Assembly: GCA_964432995.1 (NCBI GenBank)
Contig: CAYSPU010000101.1
Location: 1-19,122, forward strand
Origin: CAYSPU01 sp964432995
Lineage (GTDB): Bacteria; Verrucomicrobiota; Verrucomicrobiia; Limisphaerales; JAHDYP01
DNA: 19,122 nt
Direction of reading: 5' to 3'
Part shown: piece after piece, positions 1 to 6,943 of the stretch
Numbering within the stretch: the stretch's first letter is position 1
How the letters are laid out: every line of letters starts with the position of its first letter
Made by a program: the position numbers and the translations under genes
The notes under the pieces: model-generated
The model's input: only the letters and a program-made list of their open reading frames with translations
What the model was told of the DNA's origin: nothing
The model's database searches: none

Positions 1-637
1 GTTTCACCTTCTCCGGGGCGATGTAATACGGGGTGCCCCAGACGGCGGTGTCGCTCTCCCCTTCGGCTTCGGTGCTGCCGGCGAGGCCGAAGTCCACGAG
101 TTTGGGTTCGCCCTCGGAGTTGAAGAGGATGTTGCCGGGCTTGATGTCGCGGTGGAGGAGCCCGTGCTTGAGGGCGGTGTCGAGGGCGGAGGCGACTTTG
201 ATGCCGACGTCGAGCACCTGGAGTTCGGGGACGCGGCCGTTTTGGTCAATGCGGCTGTCCAGGCTGCCGCGGTCGGCCAGTTCCATGACGAGGAACCGCA
301 TCCCCTCGAACTCGTCGAAGGTGTAGATATGGATGATATTGGTGTGGTTGAGGGCGGCGGCGGCACGCGCTTCGCGCTGGAAGCTCTCGAGGGACTTGGC
401 GTCGTCAACGAGTTCCTGTTTCATCAGTTTGACGGCGACCTCGCGTTCGAGGGTGAGATCGAAGGCGCGGTAGACGGTGCCCATGCCTCCGGAGGCGATG
501 GCGTCGCGGAGTTCGAACTGCCTGAGCCGGAGCGGCATCATGAGGACGTTGCCGCATTTGGGGCAGGGGTAAGGGGCCAGCGGCGCGAGTTCTCCCGGGA
601 TGAACACCTTGGCGCCGCAGTGAGTGCAGGCAACCAT
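1..637 (-). CDS. Ser/Thr protein kinase with N-terminal zinc ribbon (partial, 3' end beyond the window)
   Basis: Reading the minus strand from the ATG at 637 gives 212 codons with no stop before the window edge. Residues 4-28 hold two CxxC pairs (C4/C7, C25/C28), a zinc-ribbon layout. A Hanks-type kinase domain follows: glycine loop SGGMGTVY (49-56), VAVK lysine K70, probable helix-C glutamate E89, catalytic HRDIKPGN (D164, N169), DFG (182-184) and APE (207-209). All core catalytic residues are present, so the kinase should be active, phosphorylating Ser/Thr of unknown partners. The C-terminal lobe and any sensor or membrane segment lie outside the window. The start is supported by a GGAAG sequence about 10 bases upstream. 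It lies 35 bases after the PQQ-propeller gene on the same strand, so co-transcription is likely. Family assignment is firm; the substrate is unknown. Confidence 0.93.
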   Translation of the reverse strand, partial: MVACTHCGAKVFIPGELAPLAPYPCPKCGNVLMMPLRLRQFELRDAIASGGMGTVYRAFDLTLEREVAVKLMKQELVDDAKSLESFQREARAAAALNHTNIIHIYTFDEFEGMRFLVMELADRGSLDSRIDQNGRVPELQVLDVGIKVASALDTALKHGLLHRDIKPGNILFNSEGEPKLVDFGLAGSTEAEGESDTAVWGTPYYIAPEKVK

Positions 638-672
638 CTTGAGGGGCTTCCGACTATCGCTCGTAGCAAAAC

Positions 673-2172
673 TCACGGAAAAACTGTATCACTTGGCGCC
701 GTCACGACAAGTGCGGATCCGGCCTTCCGCGGGGTGGCCGTCGGCGCGGTGGTCAGGGAGGAAGGCGATCCGACTTCGAGGCAGAGCATGCGGGTGAGGT
801 CGCGGAGGAGGAGTCGACCGTTGACGAGGGCCAGGGGGGCCCAGGCTTCGCGGCCGTCGATCACCTGTGCCTGGGCGAGCAGTTGGGCGCCGGCGGGGGT
901 GGTCTGGAACAGGCTGAGCCGTCCGGAGTCGTCCACGGCGTAGATCAAGTCGCCGGCCACCAGGAACGGACCGAGCCCGAACACGGCATCCGGTCCGGTG
1001 CTCCAGCGGACGTTGCCGTCGAGGTCCAGGCAGGCCAGATCGCCTTCATCGGGGCGAATCCCGATGAGGCAGCCGTCCTTGTAGACCGGCGTTTGCTGGG
1101 TGGCGCCGAACACCGAGGGCTTGAGCCGGAAGCGGACCTTGGGATTCAGCCGGTCCCCAACCGGTTCGAGTTGCAGCAGCATGCTGCCTGCGTTGTAGCC
1201 GCCGGAGAGAAAGACGCGGCCATCGGGCAGGGGCACTGGCGACGCCACGGCGGCAATGCTGATCTTCCAGTCGGTCGTTTCCCAAAGCACCGCCCCGTCG
1301 GTCGCGGACACGCCCACCACGCCCGCGCTGGCGCAGTAAACGTACATCCGATGGCCGGAGAACTCCATGGGCATGACCGAGACATGGGTCATCTTCCAGT
1401 CGTGCGGATTCGGGGTCTTCCAGATCTCCCGGCCAGTCTCGAGGTCCAGCGCCAGCAGCAAGGCGTCCGGACCTCCCGGAGCGAGGATGACTCGGCCCTG
1501 GTCGATCAGCGGGCATTGCCCCGCATACCACGGCGGGACGGTCGCTCCATAATCCCGCACCAGATCCAATCCCCACTTTCGCTCCCCGGAAGTCGCGTCG
1601 ACGCAAGCCACGTGGCACTTGGGGCCGAGCGCGACGACGGCATTGGACGCGATGGCGGGGACCGTTCGCGACATGCCGTGGTTGCGCTTGACCTGGATCG
1701 GGTAGGCGAAGCGCCAAATCTCACGGCCGTCGGCCAGCGAGAGACAACGGAGTGCGTCCTGCTGTTTCTCGCGGTCGTAATCGAGGAGATAAACGCGCCC
1801 GTTGGCGACCACGGGTCCGGCGTAGCCTTCCCCGAGGGCGACGGACCAGAGCTGTCGCGGACCCTGACTGCCCCATTCGCGCAGCAGATTCCCGGGCTGC
1901 TCGGGGAAACCATCCCGTTGCGGTCCCCGAAACTGCGGCCACCACCCCGGTATGTCGGCAGGCTGTCCCGGGCCGGGTTGCACGGTGCCGCGCAGGACCG
2001 GGTTGGCGGCGGCAGCCTCGATCGGTTCCCCCGGGGGCCGATCTGTGCCCGGCACCCGGAGCGGGGCGGGGCGGGACGCGGGGAGCTGGACCCACAGAAC
2101 CATCGCCGCCACCGCCGCGAAGACCAGTGCGGCTGAGACCAAGGCGGCCCGACGGTCGATGCTTGTCTTCAT
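673..2172 (-). CDS. PQQ-like beta-propeller repeat protein, membrane-anchored (BamB-like fold)
   Basis: 499 residues. A short basic N-terminus precedes one hydrophobic segment at about residues 9-30 (signal anchor or signal peptide), then a Pro-rich stretch, so the bulk should lie outside the cytoplasm. From WWPQFRGP (77-84) on, the protein has repeated propeller blades of the type DxxxGxxxW: LADGREIW, DATSGERKW, LETGREIW, ATDGAVLW and DLDGNVRW. This WPQFRGPxRDG opening is common in PQQ-like proteins of Verrucomicrobiota and Planctomycetota. No quinoprotein dehydrogenase catalytic site is evident, so a binding or scaffold role is more likely than an enzyme. The gene lies immediately upstream of the zinc-ribbon kinase on the same strand; many relatives carry kinase and propeller in one protein. 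Calling it BamB itself would overreach, because no outer-membrane assembly genes are nearby. Confidence 0.88.
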   Translation of the reverse strand: MKTSIDRRAALVSAALVFAAVAAMVLWVQLPASRPAPLRVPGTDRPPGEPIEAAAANPVLRGTVQPGPGQPADIPGWWPQFRGPQRDGFPEQPGNLLREWGSQGPRQLWSVALGEGYAGPVVANGRVYLLDYDREKQQDALRCLSLADGREIWRFAYPIQVKRNHGMSRTVPAIASNAVVALGPKCHVACVDATSGERKWGLDLVRDYGATVPPWYAGQCPLIDQGRVILAPGGPDALLLALDLETGREIWKTPNPHDWKMTHVSVMPMEFSGHRMYVYCASAGVVGVSATDGAVLWETTDWKISIAAVASPVPLPDGRVFLSGGYNAGSMLLQLEPVGDRLNPKVRFRLKPSVFGATQQTPVYKDGCLIGIRPDEGDLACLDLDGNVRWSTGPDAVFGLGPFLVAGDLIYAVDDSGRLSLFQTTPAGAQLLAQAQVIDGREAWAPLALVNGRLLLRDLTRMLCLEVGSPSSLTTAPTATPRKAGSALVVTAPSDTVFP

Positions 2173-2215
2173 CTGCGAATTCGCCGCGAGGAATCTAAAG
2201 GCGTCGCCGCATCAA

Positions 2216-2237
2216 GGCACGCGGTTTCTTCCGTGCC
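2216..2237. repeat. Small inverted repeat between divergent genes
   Basis: GGCACG (2216-2221) and CGTGCC (2232-2237) form a 6-bp perfect stem around a 10-base loop, in the 118-base gap between the divergent propeller (start 2172) and hydrolase (start 2291) genes. It could be an operator or a leader hairpin; a stem this short could also arise by chance. Confidence 0.3.
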
Positions 2238-2244
2238 GAAGGGC

Positions 2245-2274
2245 TTGTGGAAAGGGGGTCACGAGGCGTATACA
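2245..2274 (+). promoter_or_regulatory. Possible promoter for the hydrolase gene
   Basis: TTGTGG (2245-2250), an 18-base spacer and TATACA (2269-2274) give a loose sigma-70-like pair. The implied start point would leave a leader of only about 10 bases before the ATG at 2291, so either the leader is very short or this is a chance match. Confidence 0.25.
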
Positions 2275-2290
2275 TGGGGGCGAGCGATCC

Positions 2291-3229
2291 ATGCCGATGA
2301 GACCCTCCACTCACGTGCATCGTCCGGCGCGGACACGGCGGCGCCTCCCCCGCTCTCTCAAGGAACTCACCCCCACACGCGCGTTCAACCCCAGGACCTT
2401 CTTCCGGGAGATGGTCTGGAAAGCGTTGCTAACTCGTCGACACGGGGCGCAGAAGCGCCCGCAGTTCCCCAAACTGGCGCCGGGCCAGTTGGCACTGACA
2501 TGGATCGGGCACGCCTCGTTCCTGATCCAGTTCACCGATCTGAACGTCCTGATCGACCCGAACTTCGCCAACTGGCTCTACCTTCTGAAGCGAGTCAAAC
2601 GGGCGGGCTTGAGGCTCGAACACCTCCCGCCCATCGACGTCGTGCTGCTCACCCATGCGCATTTCGACCATTTCCACAAACCCACACTCCGGCGACTGCC
2701 GCGTCCCCGGATCGCACTGATGCCCTGGGGCATGGGCGAGTTGGCCTACGGCCTGGGCTTCGAGCGGATCATTGAACTCGAATGGTGGGAGAGCTTCGCC
2801 CGCAGTGACTGGCGCGTCACCCTTGTCCCGGGCAAGCACTGGGGCGCCCGGATGCTCCACGACGAACACCGCGGGTATGGGGGCTTCGTCCTGGAGCACG
2901 AGGGACGCGTCGTGTTCCACGCCGGCGATAGCGGCTACTTCGACGGCTTCACCGAAATCGGCAGGCGGTTGCACCCCGAGATTGCCCTGCTGCCCATTGG
3001 CGCATACCTGCCGGAATCCTTCCGCAATGTTCACATGGGGCCCGACGACGCGGCCCGGGCCTTCCACGATCTCGGTTCGCGCTGGCTCGTCCCCATGCAC
3101 TACGGCACCTTCAAGCTCTCCTTCGAACACCTCGACGAACCGCCGCGCTGGCTCCGGGACATCGCCCACCGGCAGGGGATCGCAGACCGCGTGCGCTGGC
3201 TGGAGGAAGGGGTCCCGGCCGTCTTCTGA
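2291..3229 (+). CDS. Metallo-beta-lactamase-fold hydrolase (UlaG / NAPE-PLD-like)
   Basis: 312 residues from ATG 2291; a second ATG at 2297 is equally possible. The frame stays open upstream to 1952, but that stretch overlaps the divergent gene and is low-complexity, so it was not used. After a basic N-terminal tail comes LTWIGHASFLIQF, typical of the lactamase_B_2 / UlaG / NAPE-PLD branch. Then the metal motif HAHFDH (H122, H124, D126, H127), a third-ligand candidate H183 (KHWGAR), HAGDSGYF (H210, D213) and MHYGTF (H270). The two-metal site is complete. Relatives hydrolyse phosphodiesters or lactones; the substrate cannot be read from sequence. There is no signal peptide, so the protein is presumably cytoplasmic. 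It stands alone, with a hairpin directly after the stop codon. Confidence 0.9.
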   Translation: MPMRPSTHVHRPARTRRRLPRSLKELTPTRAFNPRTFFREMVWKALLTRRHGAQKRPQFPKLAPGQLALTWIGHASFLIQFTDLNVLIDPNFANWLYLLKRVKRAGLRLEHLPPIDVVLLTHAHFDHFHKPTLRRLPRPRIALMPWGMGELAYGLGFERIIELEWWESFARSDWRVTLVPGKHWGARMLHDEHRGYGGFVLEHEGRVVFHAGDSGYFDGFTEIGRRLHPEIALLPIGAYLPESFRNVHMGPDDAARAFHDLGSRWLVPMHYGTFKLSFEHLDEPPRWLRDIAHRQGIADRVRWLEEGVPAVF

Positions 3230-3230
3230 C

Positions 3231-3253
3231 TTCACACGCTCGCCGCGTGTGAA
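3231..3253. terminator. Hairpin just after the hydrolase stop codon
   Basis: TTCACACGC (3231-3239) and GCGTGTGAA (3245-3253) are perfect 9-bp arms around a 5-base loop, starting 2 bases after the TGA at 3229. No T-run follows, so it is not a classical intrinsic terminator, but the position fits transcription termination or mRNA 3'-end protection. Its TTCAC...GTGAA arms resemble the palindrome at 7723-7753. Confidence 0.5.
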
Positions 3254-3356
3254 ATATGCGGGTTGGGGCGCGGTCATTTGAACGGCCCACAGCCACAGCC
3301 AGGAGAACCGATCCGCAGGCGACATAGTGACACACAAGGGCCGGCCTCAAATCCAA

Positions 3357-3377
3357 AGTGTGACATCATGTCGCACT
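3357..3377. promoter_or_regulatory. Near-perfect 21-bp palindrome, candidate operator
   Basis: AGTGTGACAT (3357-3366) and ATGTCGCACT (3368-3377) flank one central base. The arms match at 9 of 10 positions and the exception would be a G-T pair. The form and AT-rich setting upstream of hsp20 suggest a dimeric repressor site. No regulator gene is adjacent, so the binding protein is unknown. Confidence 0.4.
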
Positions 3378-3382
3378 ACTTC

Positions 3383-3400
3383 ATGATAGTCTGTTATCAT
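3383..3400. promoter_or_regulatory. Second inverted repeat in the hsp20 upstream region
   Basis: ATGATA (3383-3388) and TATCAT (3395-3400) are perfect 6-bp arms with a 6-base spacer, just downstream of the 21-bp palindrome. TATCAT or the overlapping CATAAT (3398-3403) could serve as a -10 box, but no good -35 was seen. A repressor site overlapping a promoter would fit. Confidence 0.3.
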
Positions 3401-3618
3401 AATACATTGGTTACAAATGACTTAGTGACGTGAGTTCGGGTTGACCGCGATGGCATGGTTCGTTCTCTATGGTACGGCGTTGGTGTTGGTCAGCCGTGCA
3501 ACCGGTTGGACTGACAGAAGAACACTGAAACGAGCATGAGGTCGCTGGCCCGACAGACGGAGCGAAGTTGGAGGCTGGCGGGAAGAGAACGAGAGTCGCT
3601 CCGGAAAGGAACAGAGTC

Positions 3619-4098
3619 ATGACGATGCTGACCAGGTGGGAGAACAGGTGGAACCCCTTCAAGGAGATGGAGGACTTGCACAGTCGATTGAGCGCCCTGA
3701 TCAACCGCAGCTACGGCCGGGTGCCGGTGCGAGGCGATGCCGAGGGGGAGGAGTCGATCACATTTAGCGAATGGGCGCCGCTGGTCGACGTGACCGAGGA
3801 CGACCAGGGCTACGTCATCAAGGCGGAGTTGCCCGAGGTGAAGAAGGAGGACGTGAAGGTAACCGTCGAGAACGGCGTGCTGATGCTGGCGGGCGAGCGC
3901 AAGTTGGAGAAGGAAGAGAAGTCGCGACGTTATCATCGGATCGAGCGTTCCTATGGCAAGTTCGTGCGGAGCTTCACGTTGCCGGACGATGCGGAGACGG
4001 ATCGGGTGAATGCGGAATTCCGGGACGGTGTGTTGCGAATCTCGGTGGCGAAGGCCGAGAAGGCGCGTCCGAAGTCGATCGACGTGAAGGTTGCCTGA
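3619..4098 (+). CDS. Small heat shock protein, Hsp20 / alpha-crystallin family
   Basis: 159 residues, usual for bacterial Hsp20. The start at ATG 3619 is supported by GGAAAGGA at 3603-3610; the frame is open further upstream but without family similarity. The N-terminus (WENRWNPFKEMEDLHSRL) is the typical amphipathic region. The alpha-crystallin domain spans about 51-150, starting at EWAPLVDV, with KAELPEVKKEDVKV, a basic YHRIERSYGKFVRSF stretch and the closing DGVLRISVAK. The short tail ends SIDVKVA, where IDV resembles the I-x-I/V anchor used in oligomer assembly. It acts as an ATP-independent holdase for unfolding proteins in the cytoplasm. It is the first gene of a quality-control cluster with HtrA and DnaJ and has a long upstream region with palindromes, which suggests stress control. 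Confidence 0.96.
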   Translation: MTMLTRWENRWNPFKEMEDLHSRLSALINRSYGRVPVRGDAEGEESITFSEWAPLVDVTEDDQGYVIKAELPEVKKEDVKVTVENGVLMLAGERKLEKEEKSRRYHRIERSYGKFVRSFTLPDDAETDRVNAEFRDGVLRISVAKAEKARPKSIDVKVA

Positions 4099-4143
4099 CC
4101 GATCGATGCAGGAGACGCCGGTTGGCGGTCGCCGGGCGGTTGT

Positions 4144-4188
4144 CCGGCGGCTGCCGGCTGGTGTTTGGGTTGACAGGCGCCGGGCGCC
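4144..4188 (+). promoter_or_regulatory. Two short GC-rich hairpins before htrA
   Basis: CCGGC (4144-4148) pairs with GCCGG (4153-4157) around a 4-base loop, and GGCGC (4176-4180) pairs with GCGCC (4184-4188) around a 3-base loop. The second ends 11 bases before the HtrA start, where no Shine-Dalgarno sequence is visible. The hairpins could lower expression of htrA relative to hsp20, but such stems are frequent by chance in GC-rich DNA. Confidence 0.25.
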
Positions 4189-4199
4189 GATGGCATTGG

Positions 4200-5759
4200 A
4201 TGGCCATGCGACACATCGGACGAGTGCTGGACCCTGGCGGCGACTGGCAGACGCTGCGGCGGGCGTATTCGCCTGCCGGCGGGCGGTTTTGGCTCGTGCT
4301 GGCACTGTTGGCCGTGGCCGCGTGCCGACTCCCGGCAGCCACAGAAAGCGCCTCCGTCAACCCGCCCGCGCGTCTTCGGGTGGACTCGTCGCCGATTCCT
4401 GACGATGTGCGGCAGGCGACCAGCTATGCCCCGGTAGTGAAGCGGGTGGCGCCCAGTGTCGTGAATGTGTTCACGACCAAGATGGTGGCGGTGCCGAGGA
4501 ACCACCCGTTCCTGGAGGACCCGACCTGGCGCCGCTTTTTCGGTCTGCCGGACGATGGAGAGGAAGGGGGGCGTTCGTCTCGGGCGAGGCCGCAGCAGGG
4601 TCTGGGATCAGGCGTGCTGGTGACCGAGGACGGCTACATTCTCACCAACAACCACGTGGTGGACGAGGCGGACGAAATCAAGGTGGGGCTCAGCGACGGC
4701 CAGACGGAGTACGAGGCTCGGGTGGTGGGAAAGGATCCGCTGACGGACCTGGCGGTTCTGAAGGTGGAAGGCACGAATCTGCCGGCGATCACGATTGCCG
4801 ATAGCAACCAACTCGAGGTGGGGGATGCGGTTTTGGCCATCGGGAATCCCCTGGGGGTAGGGCAGACGGTAACCCGCGGGATTGTGAGCGCCCTGGGGCG
4901 TTCCGGTTTTGGGGTCACGCTGTACGAGGATTTCATTCAGACGGACGCGGCCATCAACCCCGGCAATTCGGGTGGGGCTTTGGTCGACGCCCAGGGGCGG
5001 CTGGTGGGCATCAACACGTTCATTTTCAGTCGAAGCGGGGGGAGTCAGGGGATTGGCTTTGCCACGCCGATCACCCTGGCCCGGCCGGTGCTGGACGCCA
5101 TCATCCAGCAGGGAAAAGTGAGCCGGGGGTTCTTGGGAGTGGAACTTGAGGCCGAGGTGACTGCGGACCACGTCAAGGCCTTCGAATTGCCGGATGATCA
5201 GGGGGCGCTGGTGACCAAGGTGCTCGAAGGTGGGGCGGCGGCGGCCGCCGGGATCAAGGAGGGGGACTTCATCACCGAGTTCAACGGGAAGAGAGTGACC
5301 GACCGCCGCAGTCTTCAGTTCCAGGTTGGCCAGACGGCGCCGAAAACGAAGGCCGCGGTCAAGTTGGTTCGGGATGGCAAAGCCAAGACGGTGACGGTGG
5401 TCCTGGCGGAGCGGGATCTGGCCATCGCCGACTTGGGAGAGACAACGGTGGAACCGGAAGCCGGTCGGGGCTTGAAAGGAGTGACCCTGTCCGAGCTGGG
5501 GGCATCGCACCGGAGGCAGTTCAGCATCCCCGCGAACGTCGACGGTGTTTTCGTGGCGGCGGTGGATCCGGATTCCGCGGCCGCGGCGAAGGGACTCCGC
5601 GAGGGAAGCGTCATTCTCGAGGTGAACAGGAGGCCCGCCCGTTCGGTTCGGGAAGCGTCTGCCCAGATGGAACGGGCGGAGGGACGCGTCCTTCTCCGGG
5701 TCTGGGAGCCGGGGAACACCGTTCGTTTCATCGTGGTTGAGTTGGGCGCGGACCGATGA
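4200..5759 (+). CDS. HtrA/DegP-type periplasmic serine protease with two PDZ domains
   Basis: 519 residues from ATG 4200; ATG 4206 is an alternative and neither has a clear ribosome-binding site. The frame is open back to 3771 but overlaps hsp20, so it was not used. The hydrophobic FWLVLALLAVAAC stretch is a signal peptide ending in VAAC, which fits a lipobox, so the protein may be lipid-anchored. The trypsin-like domain has a complete triad: H152 (TNNHVV), D183 (LTDLAVL) and S257 in NPGNSGGAL. PDZ1 starts near 308 (SRGFLGVEL) and PDZ2 near 423 (GLKGVTLSEL), giving the S1-PDZ-PDZ order of the DegP/DegQ family. It should degrade or refold misfolded envelope proteins. It lies 101 bases after hsp20 and 66 before dnaJ on the same strand, probably one operon. 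DegP and DegQ cannot be told apart here. Confidence 0.95.
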   Translation: MAMRHIGRVLDPGGDWQTLRRAYSPAGGRFWLVLALLAVAACRLPAATESASVNPPARLRVDSSPIPDDVRQATSYAPVVKRVAPSVVNVFTTKMVAVPRNHPFLEDPTWRRFFGLPDDGEEGGRSSRARPQQGLGSGVLVTEDGYILTNNHVVDEADEIKVGLSDGQTEYEARVVGKDPLTDLAVLKVEGTNLPAITIADSNQLEVGDAVLAIGNPLGVGQTVTRGIVSALGRSGFGVTLYEDFIQTDAAINPGNSGGALVDAQGRLVGINTFIFSRSGGSQGIGFATPITLARPVLDAIIQQGKVSRGFLGVELEAEVTADHVKAFELPDDQGALVTKVLEGGAAAAAGIKEGDFITEFNGKRVTDRRSLQFQVGQTAPKTKAAVKLVRDGKAKTVTVVLAERDLAIADLGETTVEPEAGRGLKGVTLSELGASHRRQFSIPANVDGVFVAAVDPDSAAAAKGLREGSVILEVNRRPARSVREASAQMERAEGRVLLRVWEPGNTVRFIVVELGADR

Positions 5760-5825
5760 CGGGAGCTTGGGGCCGGAGTCGGCCCGGCATTGGGGATCCC
5801 AGGCCTGCTGCCGGCGGGAAGGACT

Positions 5826-6845
5826 ATGGCGTTGGAATACAAAGACTACTACGCGACGCTCGGGGTGGCGCGCGACGCCGGGGATGAGGAGATCCGAAAG
5901 GCCTTCCGCCGTCTGGCCCGCCAGTATCATCCGGATGTGGCCAAGGACAAGCGCGCGGCCGAGGAACGATTCAAGGAGATCAACGAGGCTTACGAGGTGT
6001 TGGGCGATCCGGAGAAGCGGAGGCGCTACGACGAACTGGGGGCCGAATTGCGTGGGGGATGGCGCAGCGCCCGGGGTGCCGGGGCGGACTCGTCTGGCGG
6101 ATTTGAGTTCGAGTTTGGCGGGACGGGTTTCAGCGATTTCTTCGAGCAGTTATTCGGCCGGGCGTCTGGTCGGCGGCGAGGCCGCCCATTTGCGGGGCAG
6201 CCGGGAATGGCCGGAGAGGAAGAAGAGGAACCCGCCGCCCGCGGGCGCGACGTTCAAGCGGACATCTTGGTGACTCTCGACGAGGTGCTGCACGGGGCGG
6301 TGCGGCCAGTCACGGTGCGCACCAGGGTGGCATGCCAGCGTTGTCAGGGGACGGGAAGTTCCAACGGTGGCGTCTGTCCTCATTGCCAAGGGGGCGGGCG
6401 GGTGACCAAGACCGAGAGCTACCGGGTCAAGATTCCCGCAGGAGTGCGGGAAGGCCAGCGGCTGCGTCTGGCTGGCCATGGCCAGGCGGGAGCCGCGGCG
6501 GGTCACGCCGGCGATCTCTACCTGCGCGTGCGATTGGCGCAGCACCCCGACTTCCGAGTGGACGAAGACCATCTGCGCTACAACCTGGAGCTTGCCCCGT
6601 GGGAGGCGGCCCTGGGCGTCGACGTAACCGTGCCGGCTCTTGATGGATCGGTCAGCATCCGGATCCCGCCCGGCACCCAGAGCGGACAGCGTTTCCGGCT
6701 CCGGGGGCGCGGGATTCCGGGAGATCAGGGGCGCGGCGATCTGCTTGTGGAGGTCAGCATTCAGGTGCCGCGGGAAAGCACGGCGCAGGAACGCGCCCTG
6801 TGGCAGCAACTCTCCCGCGTGTCCTCGTTTCGGCCGCGGGAGTGA
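5826..6845 (+). CDS. DnaJ/CbpA-type co-chaperone with reduced zinc domain
   Basis: 339 residues. The ATG at 5826 starts directly before the J-domain (LEYKDYYATLGV) and follows GGGAAGGA. The J-domain covers about 5-70 with HPD at 35-37. A Gly/Phe-rich stretch follows (FEFEFGGTGFSDFFEQLFG), as in DnaJ and CbpA. The Cys-rich region has only two CxxCxGxG-type motifs, CQRCQGTG (C170, C173) and CPHCQGGG (C184, C187), where classical DnaJ has four and CbpA none. That is enough for one zinc site. Two C-terminal peptide-binding subdomains follow (KIPAGVREGQRLRL and RIPPGTQSGQRFRL). It should stimulate DnaK ATPase and deliver unfolded clients; DnaK and GrpE are not in the window. Last gene of the hsp20-htrA-dnaJ cluster. 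Confidence 0.94.
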   Translation: MALEYKDYYATLGVARDAGDEEIRKAFRRLARQYHPDVAKDKRAAEERFKEINEAYEVLGDPEKRRRYDELGAELRGGWRSARGAGADSSGGFEFEFGGTGFSDFFEQLFGRASGRRRGRPFAGQPGMAGEEEEEPAARGRDVQADILVTLDEVLHGAVRPVTVRTRVACQRCQGTGSSNGGVCPHCQGGGRVTKTESYRVKIPAGVREGQRLRLAGHGQAGAAAGHAGDLYLRVRLAQHPDFRVDEDHLRYNLELAPWEAALGVDVTVPALDGSVSIRIPPGTQSGQRFRLRGRGIPGDQGRGDLLVEVSIQVPRESTAQERALWQQLSRVSSFRPRE

Positions 6846-6903
6846 CCATCTGCCGCTCGACATCGGCGGAGTGAGGGGATTCACCCCCCGCACCGGGCAG
6901 AGC

Positions 6904-6924
6904 GTCGGGCTGTCGAAGTCCGAC
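6904..6924. terminator. Hairpin between convergent genes
   Basis: GTCGGGCT (6904-6911) and AGTCCGAC (6917-6924) form an 8-bp stem with one G-T pair and a 5-base loop. It lies between the convergent dnaJ-type gene (ends 6845) and the hypothetical gene (ends 6944), where a bidirectional terminator is expected. There is no T-run on either side. Confidence 0.4.
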
Positions 6925-6943
6925 ATTGCGCTCGGCGCGCCAA

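Larger units (their letters stand above)
3254..3618 (+). promoter_or_regulatory. Upstream regulatory region of the hsp20-htrA-dnaJ cluster
   Basis: With 3230-3253 this is the only long non-coding stretch in the window. No credible ORF, tRNA or known riboswitch is visible. About 3350-3430 is clearly more AT-rich than the surroundings and holds the palindromes listed separately, plus a near-repeat pair GACATAGTGACA (3320s) and GACTTAGTGACG (3419-3430). The part from about 3430 to 3618 would be a 150-200-base leader. CGTTCTCT (3461-3468) is complementary to AGAGAACG (3584-3591), close to the ribosome-binding site, so a folded leader is possible. No CIRCE element (TTAGCACTC-N9-GAGTGCTAA) and no convincing sigma-32 promoter was found. 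That this region controls hsp20 is inferred from position. Confidence 0.45.

Noticed and set aside
883..2136. 417-residue plus-strand open frame
   Set aside because: Antisense to the PQQ-propeller gene, with no recognisable domain.
673..2172. Quinoprotein alcohol dehydrogenase
   Set aside because: Propeller blades are present but no adjacent-cysteine or PQQ/calcium-binding catalytic signature was recognised.
1952..2290. Extended N-terminus of the metallo-hydrolase
   Set aside because: It would overlap the divergent propeller gene, and the added 113 residues are basic and Ala/Ser-rich without family similarity.
3254..3618. CIRCE or sigma-32 control of hsp20
   Set aside because: Neither the CIRCE inverted repeat nor a CTTGAA / CCCCAT promoter pair is present.
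3411..3704. 97-residue minus-strand open frame upstream of hsp20
   Set aside because: Overlaps the hsp20 start, has no Shine-Dalgarno sequence and no family resemblance.
3771..4199. Extended N-terminus of HtrA
   Set aside because: It overlaps hsp20 in another frame; the signal peptide lies just after ATG 4200.
6860..6900. GGGG...CCCC pairing near GAGGGGATTCACCCCCC as terminator
   Set aside because: Only 4 bp with a minimal loop; the hairpin at 6904-6924 is the better candidate.
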